Below are positions 33,950 through 45,009 of a stretch of DNA of 64,000 nucleotides, one piece after another; position 1 is the first letter of the stretch; each line of letters opens with the position of its first letter. The position numbers and the translations under genes are program-made. This DNA is from Symsagittifera roscoffensis (taxonomy: Eukaryota; Xenacoelomorpha; Acoela; Convolutidae). The notes under the pieces are model-generated. The model did no database searches. It was given only the letters and a program-made list of their open reading frames with translations, and was not told where the DNA came from. The stretch covers positions 34,971,109 to 35,035,108 of the forward strand of contig NC_087070.1 of NCBI RefSeq assembly GCF_963678635.1, given 5' to 3'.

Positions 33950-34347
33950 GTGACGTGCGAGAGAGTGTTAGGCCAAAGACTAAGTTGTATGTAAAATGTG
34001 ATATGTGTGTTATGTTAGGTTATGTTATGTGTTAGGTTATTAAGATCATGGGTAAGTAGGGGTTAGTGACCATGAACAACTAAATGACGATCTTGGGAAT
34101 AGATCCAAAGTTTGAACTGTCCAATCTTAGGTCGAATTCCAAAATTTTAGAAACCAGTTGATTTTAATAAATTTTAGGATAAATATTTTTTTATCTGAAC
34201 TGTTTTTAAGCAAATTTCAACGATATATGTTAGGGTGAAACAGACAAATGTGATATTTGTGACTTCTTTTCTAGATCCTGATTGATCATTTAATAGCTCA
34301 CTTGAGTCAAATATCGAATCGAATCAAATCAAACCTGAAAGAATAGA
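33950..34347 (+). other. E1 inter-cistron gap with candidate splice acceptor
   Basis: About 400 AT-rich bases without a coding frame, between the macro gene and the long accessory region, including a few 'ttaggttatgt' iterations near 34,014. 'cttcttttctag' followed by 'atcctgattgatc' (AG at 34,273-34,274) is mirrored in E2 by 'ttgctttttag' plus 'atcttgattgatc'. A subgenomic spliced mRNA for the downstream ORF, as retroviruses and errantiviruses use for env, is a plausible reading. Confidence 0.6.
34262..34274 (+). promoter_or_regulatory. Candidate 3' splice site for a subgenomic RNA (conserved with E2)
   Basis: Pyrimidine-rich 'acttcttttctag' with the AG at 34,273-34,274, about 75 bases before the ATG at 34,348. 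The exon-side bases 'atcctgattgatc' are also conserved in E2 although the surrounding gap is not, which is why I single it out. Confidence 0.5.
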
Positions 34348-35190
34348 ATGGACAACTTCAACTTGGATGAATTGATGGACCTGGCAGAGGCATATGTAGG
34401 ACCAATGATAGATGCGATCTATCGTCGGCTGATCGATCGAGAGTTCGCTCTGGAGGACCCAGAGGTAGTCATGTTGCTGACCGCCCTGATCAACATCTTG
34501 GGGCACGACAACCGTGGGGACCGCCCCACGGAAGTCCTGTTGATGGCAGCATATGGAGAAAGAGGATTACTAGACCGCCCGAACATGAGAGTGATGAGGT
34601 GGAGAAACGGGGCTCTCTCAGGGAGTGACTTGGCGAATGAGCCTGGATTGGGAAGTTCTAGGACTTACCAACCAAGTGAGATGCCAATGCCCTCCAAGCC
34701 CAAACCTGGGCTGACGAGAATGCATCGGGAGATGAACAGCGAGGCGACCTCGTCTGGTTCACCACTGAGAGCAGCTGTGCCACGAAGAAGGGCGAAAGTA
34801 GCACAGAAGGTTCAGACGAACCAAATCATGCAAGATCTGGACGAGATGAACGATGAACTGAAAAGTACAAAGAAGGAGCTGGACGAGATGACCAGAAGCA
34901 TGCTCCAGATGGAGGAAGATCGGGACATGTGGAGAAAGTTGTTTGAAGACTGCAACAAAAAGCAGGGTCAAGAGATTGAGCGCTTAAGGCAGGAATACAA
35001 AGAGCGATCGGAGCAGATGGCGTTGACAACGGCCGTGGAGAAAGTTATACCTGCAAGGGATATTCCTCGTGGGCAGTCCCCGATGGAGCTCTTGACGCCT
35101 AGAGAAATGAGTCAAACAACGGAGACACGACCTCCAGTAGAGACGAATCGAGTAACGATCCCGGATCCTAGTGACACCTTGGGTGACCCC
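34348..35190 (+). CDS. E1 accessory region, N-terminal part: helical head and coiled coil
   Basis: Begins at an ATG (MDNFNLDELMDLAEAYVG). The first ~90 residues look helical. A Pro/Ser-rich linker follows, then a strong coiled coil (about residues 155-225, heptads with Leu, Met and Glu/Lys), then a Pro/Thr-rich tail with IPDPSD that E2 also carries. E2's counterpart (61,640-62,310) starts with a similar MGDTNDLMEFLSASLGEM. No enzyme motif. A coiled coil next to an SGNH domain could serve for multimerisation; inference. Confidence 0.6.
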
Positions 35191-35205
35191 GTCGTAGAAT
35201 AGACA

Positions 35206-36300
35206 GTGAGGGAACTGATAGAGACAGCGGGACGACTGGTCGCTAACAAGAATGCGCCAGGTTCCGGGGTGACTGCACCCTATGGAACGATTGACGATAC
35301 GGGCAGAGTACAACTCTCCCAGACCGTGACCAGACAAGGGATAAGTAACGTGACACCACTCATGGGGAGCTCGAGAATCCCAGAGAGGAAAGTACGAAAG
35401 ATGCCAGCGAAGAAAGTGTCTCGCATAATAGACGTGCAGAAGAATAATCAATTGAAATACAATTTCACGGGAGTTCCGGAGACAGATTCGAGGGCCTGCT
35501 TCAATCGAGCTACCTGGAGCCCGGCTGTAAACCTGCAGCAACCACCACTCGGGACATCTCATCTGATATTGGGAGACAGCTTGGTCAGAGTGCTGTCGAA
35601 TTTGAGGACCTCATGGGTCACCACGGTGATGGCCTTTGGAGGAGCGACGATAGCCCAATTATATCGGATGGTGGAACTGATGAATCCAGGGAGGATTCCC
35701 AATGTGATGATCTTAGTTGGGATGAATGACATCTCCAGAGGTTCAGACGAGCAGGAAGCACTATGGGAGTCAATGATGGTGTGTTTGTTTACTACCCTCT
35801 GGCAGAAATTCAATTGCGCGGTACTGACCGTTTGCACTGTGCCAATGAACACGAGAAGCCTGACAGCCTCAGGAAGAAGGCACAACGAGGGAGTCGTAAG
35901 ATGGAACAACATCTTGAGGAACCTAGCAAGTCGAAATGCCGGAAGAATGATCCTCATGGACATCGAACATGAGTTGAGAGCCATGGATCAGACCAGACTG
36001 ACCACGGATGGCATCCACTTCGACAGTATTGAAGGACAAGCTTGGTTGAATCGAGTCTTCCAAGAGCGGTTGGACGAGCTGGAAGCAGAACTCTTTGACA
36101 CAGGAGTGCTGAAGGAAGAAGGAACAGTGAGTGGCGCGGTGATTACCACCTTTGTGCCTCCTAGCTTGGAAACACGCTTGGGTACAGTCCCGGTCGTCAC
36201 GAACTACAGGCAACAAAGCTCCAGCGAACCAGGTCGAAGAACAGACGTACAGGATCGATTGGGAGAAGCACCGATGAGGAGGACTATTCATCCTAGGAGA
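35206..36300 (+). CDS. E1 accessory region: SGNH/GDSL hydrolase domain
   Basis: An SGNH-family hydrolase spans about 35,555-36,040: LILGDSLVRVL (block I, nucleophile Ser), FGGATIAQL (block II Gly), ILVGMNDISR (block III, Gly and Asn) and TTDGIHFDS (block V, Asp and His of the triad), all four in correct order and spacing. Such enzymes hydrolyse acyl esters of lipids or glycans. E2 keeps the same motifs (61,370-60,850, minus strand): TGDSLVRDL, MLGTNDVSR and TRDGIHFN. A Ser/Arg/Thr-rich linker follows the domain. In virus-like elements an esterase could help membrane passage or strip host sugars; that is inference. Confidence 0.78.
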
Positions 36301-39300
36301 AGAATAGGACCTGTCAACCCAATCGAAGAAACAGCAGGCACATCTAGATCGGACACTAGATCGGAGACGACGAGTACCAGTCGAGAGGAGAGACCGAGCA
36401 GAGGCTCATTGATGTGGTCGAGACCCATACCGTCTCCCTGGCATGTATACAAAGACGAACTATTGAAGCTGGATCTTCAGAGAGTAAGCTTCATCGAAGA
36501 TGCAAGGAGGATGCTGAATGGAGCGATGCTATCCGTCAGCAGATTGTACTCGATAACTGGCGTAGACTGGTTGATAGCCGCTAGCATAAATATCAGCTCC
36601 ACGACGGCCTTGAGATTTGCTGACTTGGAGGGACTGCCCTCTAACAACACGATGGGACCAGTGAATGCGAGACCGTTGCAAGATGTGAGGTTGAACCATG
36701 ATGAGGGGAATCGTGATGAGAGACCAGGAAGATTCCTGACGACGAGAGCGCCGATTGGACAACACGTGAAGATATTCAAGCAGCTGACGACACCACCTGG
36801 TCATGTGAAGGAAAGAGTGTACCCAAAACTAGTGAACCAAGATGGTGATGCCCAGAGATATGGCGGATTGACAGCGATAAAGAAAGATGAGACCATCTTC
36901 GCCGCCTATGACAAAGCAGAGATGAGGAAGGCCAAAATCATGGTAGTAGCGAATTCAGAGTTCGTGTACACCTCCAAGTCTTTGTTTTGGCCGGAAGTCA
37001 TAATGTTGGCCGCGGTTGACCTAGACCTATTGCAATCAGTGTCTTTGGCTATAGGGGTACAAAGGCAGACAGACATGAACCCAATTACGATTGTGTTTGC
37101 TGGTATCAATGATCATCTACACAGTAGAGGTTTTCTGAGCAGACTCAGAGATCCTACAACGGCAGAAAACGCAGTATGGCCAGCGATAAAAGACATCCTG
37201 GAGTCGATGGGTGAAGTGGTGGATGCGACGAAGGAGGGGTCATTCAGTAAAGTGGCATTGAGAGTAGTATTCGCGTTGTCTCCGGGATATGCACATCTCC
37301 CGGATGGACTGAAATTCGTGTATGCAATTGTGGCCTTGCTCTCGGAAGGAAAAAATGATGTGATCATATCAGCCCCGAATCGTCTGATAGAGATGGAGAA
37401 CCTGAGGCCACTTAAGTCTGAACTGCCTGCAGTATGGTCAGATATCTCAAACGCGATGAGAGGATTCAAGGATCACGCGCTACACATGTTAGTGTTGGAC
37501 GAAGTGCTGGGGTTGGAACTGTCCAATTTCAGTCGACAACTCAAACTGAAACCGGGAATAGACGACGACCATCGAGTGATCGCGGCAATGTCCAACGACT
37601 TATGGTTCCGGGCAATGGAAGTGGCAGGTGAAGACACAAGAAGGAAGAATTCACTGGAGACGAGAGCTCATCTGGAGGCGATGATTCTGAGAACCAAACC
37701 GGAAGCCAACCAGTGGCTACACCTGAACCCTAGAGTAGCGGCATTGGGTGCAGATGCTTTTGAGCAAGGCCCCGTGATGATCACGAAGATGCATGCCTAC
37801 TTGTTGAAGGAGGTGAACCTGGCGGAAAATGCCGGAGAAAAGACTGCCGAGTTTGTAAACAGAATGTGTCAGATTACTCTGGAAACCTTCTGGACCCAGG
37901 AAATGAAAGGACAGGAGGGCTTTGAAAGGACAGACAGCATGCTAGAAGGGTTGGGAGCCGGATGGACCGCGTCCTTCTTGGCAAAAGTCTATCCGAAAGT
38001 CTCGCACTATTTGATAAAGGAATTCCTTCAAGCAGTGGTGAGAGTATCGATAGTGGAATTGATAGCCTTATTCGTGACATTCGGAGCGGAGAGTTTCATG
38101 AGAGGACCGGCGATGCTGCTCACCGATGGAATTCAGAACCTGCGGCTAGATGGACTTCTGACATTGATCGCAATTACCCACGGAAACTTGGGAGGACTAA
38201 TGGAACTGGCACGTTGTCCAGAGCAGATGAAAGAGAGAGTGAGGAACTTGGATATGAAGAAATCCACGGACTCGTGGAACAAGATAAGAGACCTGAGACA
38301 CACTTTTATCCAGTATCTCTTACAACAAAATCGCTTTGGAACGGGAGAAGACGAGACGATTGAAAGAGAGGAAGATGTTAGACGACATGTTGGAGGCATG
38401 CCACTGTTAACTGATCTGAGCTTGGCTATGATAACCGATCCCTTGGCGCTGATCAGAGGAGTCACGGAGTTCGTGACAGTGATCTATGGACCAGCAGTCA
38501 CGTTTGCGTTCCCTGACGTTAAAGTGGAAGCATATAGGAGGTAGGTGCTGCACCTGAACCTCATATCGGCAGTGGACGGTAGTACACTGAACTGGTGTGA
38601 GCAGCACACATTGCGGGAGCTCATGAGTGAAGATCTGTTATTTGCGAAAATATCGGAGCCAGAGATGACAGTCATCAATTTTGACGATCACTTCCGTGAC
38701 CGCATGGGAGAAGTAGAAAGAGGACACATCGAGGTGTTTCCAAGGCTTTGGAATCTGAGACCCTATGATAAAACGAATGGTGAAATAACCAGAGTGCCTC
38801 GTCTCACTGCAGCATATCACAAAGTGAGAGAAGAGACGAAGGACTGGGACGATTACAAGAAGCTGCCGGAGGCAATCCCTGAATTCCCTCTGATAAGAAG
38901 GATGTTGCTCGGAGCAGTCTCCGTGGTACAGACTCCTAGATTGGGAGCATTCGAAGCCAATGAAAGGAGAGTAGGGAATTTCGTGGGAACGATGGATCCA
39001 TACTTTGTAGGGAGAAATGCCGCCGTGTTACAGTACACACGATTCGCATACACGGATCAAGCGACGAGAAGGCGAATAAGCAACGCCGCAACTCCCAAGC
39101 CTGGAAGATTTGATGAGGAATGGAAGGGATTAGGTTTAGCTCCGATGAGGATGAGAGGCAGGACCGAATTGCCTGAAGCCTCATTAATCCTAACCAGTGT
39201 GAAAAAGGAGATGAAAGTGGGAGGAATATTGCAGACGAGAACTTTCCTAGCACCCTTCGGCTGTGAAGAAATCAAAGTGGTCCATGGAGAAGAGAAAGAT
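36300..39300 (+). CDS. E1 accessory region, middle part: degenerate second SGNH-like segment and unknown domains
   Basis: About 1,000 codons without a confident family match. Near 36,940-37,130 a strand-rich stretch, KIMVVANSEFVYTSK then IVFAGINDHLHSRGF, resembles SGNH blocks I and III without a clear catalytic triad; E2 has AGSNDHMQSRGLLSRL at the same place. The downstream part, including GLGAGWTASFLAKVYP and VTFGAESF, aligns with E2 at 27 of 59 residues identical in the piece I counted. Other shared islands are GGMPLLTDL, DPLAL and LWNLRP. The sequence looks globular, not membrane-spanning. Function unknown. Confidence 0.6.
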
Positions 39301-42300
39301 GAATCGGCCGGTACATTGCTCATACCGAGATTCCAGGAAGAAGCCGACAATGACGAACAAGGACCATCGAGCTCAAACAAGGATAAGTCTGAAGGAAATG
39401 ACGGACAGGGTGGAAGCCGTCAAACCGAAGAACCCATGCAACAAGATCAAGCTGGTGGGGAAGATGACAGGGCATCGACAGGAGGAACATCCAGCCTGGA
39501 TTTCAATATCTTCAGTGATCTTGAGAACAATGCAGACACGTTGGAAACGACTGAGCCAGCGGATGAAGGCATCTCGACACTGGAGCCTCCGTCAGCCTTT
39601 ATGGAAATGAAACGGAATTTGCCGGAGAGCAGCTCTCCTGGCAATTCAAGAAATAACGACCAGAGAATCCTCATGGAATCACCTCGGAGGAGAAGAACAG
39701 CTCAGCCAGAGTACCTTTCTTGGGAACGCTGCCCGAAGAAGAATGGGAAGTACATCACCGAGACCACGAGAGTAGGAGGGATGCAAGCTGGACAGAGTGG
39801 CGTTTATGGAAGAAGTCTGGACCGTGGTTCAAAGCTATGGGACCCAGTCTATTCTAAAAACGGGTCTCAACCAACCCTTGATGAGAGAAGTGCTTGACAA
39901 GCTTGATGAGTGTGAGGGGAGACTGAGTGAGTTGTTGATCGACTCAGCCACTGATGAGAGTGAAGCGAATTCTCCCATCAAGATGACACCGCAGGACGAT
40001 GAAGGAGATGTGGTGTATCTGTCAAGAACCAGGAGAGGGACGATGCGATCAAAAATGGTGATTGATAAAATCAATGCGATGAAAATGAAGTTAGGCAGCA
40101 GAGTGATGCCGAGGAGAGTTGGAAAGACGAAGGTGGATTCAGAAATATCAATGAAAGCTGGTAACTCAGCGAAAAGGAAACGAGTTGAGGAGGTCATGGA
40201 TTTGGGGCAAGGTGATTATCAATTGTCTGGCGCAGATAGAATATTAACTGATATAGCGATGGTGCCACCCATTCTCATGGCGGGGATAAAGTCAACCGAC
40301 TATAAATCCAAAAGGAGTGACCGCACTCTGACTGGAGCAGCCTTAGAAATGGAATTACTCAGCCAATGTGGAGAGAGCAAAATGAAAGACTTCAAGCCAT
40401 CTCCCATGAATCATGGAAAGGGAAGTGTCGCAGGACAACTAACACCAGTGGAATACAACCGACTGACAGTGTCGGAGACTGTGTCGATGGATGAACCCAC
40501 CGGTGGATACATGGAGATGTTGGAATACCGAAACTCGGCTAGAGGGTACGTAATGGCCCTGGAAGAAGAAAAAGCCATGGAGGGTTATCTAGAAACGATG
40601 TTGCAAGGCATCATCCTCAAGCAGAAGGCGTACGGGACTTTGGCGTCGTCTGACATACAGGTAGAAACGATCGAGCAGTTGGTGAGCCTTCCATGGAAAG
40701 CAGTAGTGTTGAGGTATTTCGAAGAGGAAATGAGGACTATGCCAAAGATACATGCTCTCGTGGCAGTACCTTACGTAAGAACAGAGTTACAACTCAGGTT
40801 CGCCTGGTGCATGATGGGACTGACTCGCGAAGAATATGACTCAGAAGAAAGGAAGAGATCAAAAGAGGAAAAGGTTTTCCTTATGACGAACCTGAGGGAT
40901 CTGATAGTCCAGGAGGGAGCAGCAGTAGCGTGTGCGAAGCGGAGAGACGCTCTCTGTTTCATTCGATTCCTGATAGAGCAGATTTCAGTACCTGCATTAA
41001 ACACTTGTGTTAAAATGTTGAGGGAAGGCGATGAGCGAACGAAAGCCTTATTCTTGCTAGCACTGCTGGATAAGCAGCAAAGTAAACCGATGAGGGTGAA
41101 CATGAAAGAACCTGAGGAGTTGGAACCCATGAAAAAGATAGACAAAATCAGGAGATTCTCAAACAAGGAGCTGAGACTCACTAAAGAATCGATGGGAGCA
41201 TTGCCGAAATCCAGTGAATACTGTGGACCGATCAAGAAGAAATCGTATGGCTACGTATCCGGGATCATAGGGATCGCGTACAATCCTTTCCTGAGTGAAG
41301 ACATACGCGATTGCTTCTTCGATTATGAGCAGGCGGTGTTGCTAAGATTCTGGACGTCCAGAATTGTAACGATTAAAAGCGTTAACAATCCACAGGCCAA
41401 ATTGGGACTGGTCTTGGAAGAAGAGGTGACTGCACCTTCAGTACCAAAATCCGACAAAAGAGTGGAGTTTGGGTTGGGATTCTCAGATGAATTACTGAGA
41501 ACGAGCTTGATGACAGTGTGGGAATTGATGAGGCGATCATTATGTCCTAGTCCCAACGCTGACTCAATATTACGGGCGACACAAGGCGTACAGAGGGAAC
41601 TGAATGCAGACTGTAACCTGCGTGACCTCAACATCATATATAATGTGATGATAACAGCCTCTAAGAGCAACGGAGAAGATAAAGTGGAGTTGCCTGGCTG
41701 GGGACCAGAAGACTGGGTCAAACCTGGTAGCTGTCTGGCGGAAGTCTGTGGACTGGAGGGTCACGTTTGTGGAGGTTTGGACTGTGTGAAGACCCTGGAG
41801 AAACAACACAAGCAATTGACGGTATTGTTTGGAAATGTAGTGATGAAAGCTAGAACAGAAACGGAACTGATAGCAGATTGCCATGGAGGAACCGATGTGA
41901 ATCTAGTGACTGCACTAGGATTCTACAGCATGTTTGGTTCTTTAGAGTCACTATTGAATCTGGAACAGAAACATGAGGTGGTCACAGCCATCAGTGTAGA
42001 AGTATTCCCAGGAGTTCTGCAGACTGAGCAGAAATACATAGGAAAATGGAGGGAAGCAATCGAGACGGAAATGAACATCAGACACAGCGAGACTTATTGT
42101 AGACCATCAGGAGCACGATATTTGGTGGGTTCAACGTTGGCTCCAATGTGCAGGAGCAGATATCCTGTACATTTCGTGGCTGTGGACGTGAAGAGTACAA
42201 GAACGATCGTGGATCAAGCCTTCTCAGTGCCGAAGTGTGTGAGATTGGCGAGAATGTCTGAAAAGTCTTACGAGTTACTATGTAAGATGTTCTCAGCAGT

Positions 42301-43284
42301 TCCAGAGAGAACCAAAGAAGAATTGGAGTCAATACTAGGAGAGAAGTTCATGGAATATAAGAGTGGGAACTTCAGTGACTTTGAGAGGCAGAAACAGAGA
42401 GGATCAACTGGCACAGATTACAATGCAGTAGATGAGAATGATGAAGTCCACCGAGTGATGATGGAAGTGGAACCATTGCTGGAAGCTTCGGGAAACGTAA
42501 TTGGAGGAGCATCATGTTGACGCATGACGAGTTTGCTTGCCACTGCTTGCTGCAGACCTGGTGGTATCCCAAGCGTAGTAATCTGATGTTGATCTGGGAC
42601 TCTGGAGAGCTGCTCTCCATGGGTTTACCAGATTCATCACAGCCCGTAACGATAGTGATAGTGGGAGTTATGATGGCGATACGATGGCTGGAAGCTCATG
42701 TGAGAGAAAATAACAGACATGAGGCACCGACGAGAGAACAGTTGCGGAAATTAGATTGTCTAAAAGATTTAGATCTTTTTGAGACAATGTGCAAAGTTCT
42801 AAACATTCCGATGGAAGTGAGGAAGATATGGGCAAGAAAACGATTGATGCCATGGTTCAGAGCTAGCATGACTGCATGGTTGTACGAGTATGCGAAGAAG
42901 CATATGTCGAAGCACGGCAGGGTGTACAGTGAATATCAGCTGGACATTGGAGCAGGAGCTTTCAAGCGAGCTCTCGTGACTCATCGGAATGCAGTGACCA
43001 CCGCTGTGAAAAGAATTTCCAGGACGAGTGAACGTAGTGGAAAGGAGAAGGCAGAGATGCTGAAAGAAGATTTGAAGAGAAACGTGACGTTGTGTCTCCA
43101 CAACAGCTTCTGCAGGAACAGAGAATCTAACGTGGATCCCCTACCTTGTTGTAAACAAAGGGTGGAAGAGCAGAAGTGTTGGAGGACGGCTTCCAGCAGC
43201 GTCAGGATAGCTAACGACGTGTTACAAGATACGGAAACTGAGATTGCAGAGTCAGTATCACAGGAGGAAGAGATGGAACATTGA
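39300..43284 (+). CDS. E1 accessory region, C-terminal part: large protein of unknown function
   Basis: After an acidic Ser/Gln-rich linker (39,300-39,700), about 1,150 codons follow with many islands shared with E2: LEMELLSQCG, DFKPSPMNH, SARGYVMALEE, RFAWCMMGLTREEY, AKRRDALCFIRF, GIAYNPFLSED, FFDYEQAV, ADCHGGTDVN, ALGFYSM, LTHDEFACHCL, MPWFRASMTAWL, THRNAVTTAVKR and LCLHNSFCRNRE. The last two suggest a helical, basic C-terminal domain ending in a Cys-containing tail. No polymerase, helicase, protease or glycoprotein motif and no transmembrane helix was seen. It ends near 43,284, about 800 bases before the 3' LTR. Unknown function. Confidence 0.6.
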
Positions 43285-44090
43285 CGGATGACCGAAAGAA
43301 GAGATGAAATTAGAAGAATTTAGAAGTTTTAGAACTTCTAAACGACGAAAAAAGAAGAAAACAAAGGAGTGATGAAGAAAAGTTAAAACTCAGAATTGTT
43401 TATGTGTGTGAAAAACTCAATTGAGAAACCAAGCAACCAAGTTGTAATTGAAAACTGAAACATTAAGTTGAGTTTTGAAATTGTTGCATTTATAAATTTG
43501 CATTTTAATTTTAGTTGAAGTGGCTTTAGAGACACTCACTTACTATTTATTTAGGAAGGCTTAAGTGAAGGAGTATATTTAAATATTCCAGCCTGAATGA
43601 CTGTTTTTAACCAGCTAGGAGAACTGATCCTTTTGTGGTGACATGGAAGGCTTGAGTAATCTCTCGAAGCGGGAGATTGTTTCATTGTTCTTTCTAACCA
43701 CAGAGTTTCTTAGTTTTAGTATTCAGGACAATAACAAGCAAGATTTCCGAAGGGAAAAGCGTAGTAGGATGATTTTAGCTTGTTGGTTGGCAGGACTGTC
43801 CTGCAAGCCAACACCTTTTAAATCTAAGAGGAAAAGTTTTAATCGGGACGTTGACATTGGAAGTCAGAAAATATGTTTTATCTTAAGTGATATCCTCAAT
43901 GTGCAGATTAATGAGAGAATTTGAAGGCTATAGTGATGTAGTATGATGCCATTTGTATTCTGCAGTGAGTCGATGTGACGTAGATAAAAGTAATTTCGTG
44001 CATTTTGTAAATTCTGTTCGATGACACTGTATCTATTTTACTAACATTGCGTGATTCAATGAGGACCTTGACCGGACTGTCCGGGGAGTA
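43285..44090 (+). other. E1 3' untranslated region and polypurine tract
   Basis: About 800 AT-rich bases without a credible gene. It ends in GGACTGTCCGGGGAGTA (44,074-44,090) directly before the LTR's TG. The identical 17-mer precedes E2's LTR, so this is the polypurine tract used to prime plus-strand DNA. The preceding bases make a palindrome, CCGGACTGTCCGG. Confidence 0.75.
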
Positions 44091-45009
44091 TGTGACATTC
44101 GACCAGAATGTAAAAAATGCAATCTCTGCAGAATTCGAATTTTTAGCAGCGAGCCTGCCGGATTGGTGATTATTAAGAATTAAGAACGTTATTGGAACGA
44201 TTGGCCAAACGGTGAGGACTGGAATATTCTGGTATTTTAAAATTTCAAAAATTCGAATTATGACGTCATATTTCTGAGAAACGTCAGAAACGGCCATTTT
44301 GGCTAAAACAAGAAAGAAAAAGAGAACAACATCAGCTGCGCTAACAACAACTACGGAATTGAGATTGAAAAACGACAGCGAGTTACAGAGTAACAGAGAA
44401 CACTCCGAGTTGCAACTATTGTACTGCTACAATAGTTGCAGGGCTGTTGCAGACAACGGTGAAGGGTGGAGGACAGCCTTCCGGATTAAGGGGAAATCAG
44501 GATTAACGAGCTTGATCCAGCGGATTCATCAATCCGGAAGGGTAAAGGAACTGAAACTTTTATCCTGTTACGTAAACTTTTAGCTTCCTGTCATGTCCTG
44601 ACTTGAATTCAATTGATATCTAGATTCATTTTGATAAAGATGAGAAGCTAGGAGTTGGGGGAAAGGGTTGATCCATCTTCGATGGAGATGATGATTTTTA
44701 TCTACTGAACAAAAACAATAGTAATATAATAAGTAGTAGCCCTGTTTTTAGGAGTGACCTCGTGGTCTGGGGATACTGAGACCCAGCCATGAGCTCACTA
44801 TATCTGCATGTAATCTAGTTAATTTGAGTGTTTTGACCGAAGCCGAAAGCAGTAACGTTTTTGTCGACCCGATGTTAGAAAGACCACCGAAAAGTACTGG
44901 CTTGGTAGAGACGATGAAAAGCATGCAAAGCTCTGTTTAGACGCTAGCCAGTCGTCTTAAGACTTAGTTTTGTCTTCCGTCGATATGTATCTTCCGGGCG
45001 AATGTTACA
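44091..45009 (+). repeat. E1 3' LTR (919 bp)
   Basis: Begins TGTGACATTC right after the polypurine tract and ends GGGCGAATGTTACA, with the LINE resuming at 45,010. E2's LTR ends GGGCGAATGTTGCA, which confirms the boundary. It carries TGACGTCA at 44,261-44,268. Only the first ~240 bases are matched at E1's 5' end. Confidence 0.85.

Larger units (their letters stand above)
21231..45009 (+). mobile_element. E1: giant Ty3/gypsy-type LTR element (23.8 kb), fossil, with macro-domain and SGNH accessory genes
   Basis: It begins TGTGACATTC at 21,231 and ends GAATGTTACA at 45,009 inside the LINE ORF2. The first ~240 bases are repeated at 44,091-44,330 with about four differences. Order: leader, gag with two zinc knuckles, protease, reverse transcriptase, RNase H, integrase with GPY/F-like tail, macro-domain gene, then about 9 kb of further coding DNA, a polypurine tract and the 3' LTR. 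The polymerase order (RT-RNase H-integrase) marks Ty3/gypsy. The copy is broken, with about ten interruptions, yet young by its terminal repeats. It is far longer than usual family members (5-12 kb). A 3-bp 'ccc' at both edges may be a target duplication; a longer one cannot be shown. No envelope-like gene was recognised. Confidence 0.9.

Noticed and set aside
34000-34040. 'ttaggttatgt' iterations resembling telomere repeats
   Set aside because: Only three or four irregular units inside the element's non-coding gap; not a telomeric array.
34348-43284. Captured viral envelope gene downstream of pol
   Set aside because: No signal peptide, transmembrane helix, fusion peptide or Cys-rich ectodomain pattern; the region looks cytosolic and starts with a coiled coil and a hydrolase.
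33470-43284. Polinton/Maverick or other DNA-virus-like element
   Set aside because: No protein-primed DNA polymerase B, packaging ATPase or major jelly-roll capsid motifs; the element has LTRs, a polypurine tract and Ty3/gypsy pol.
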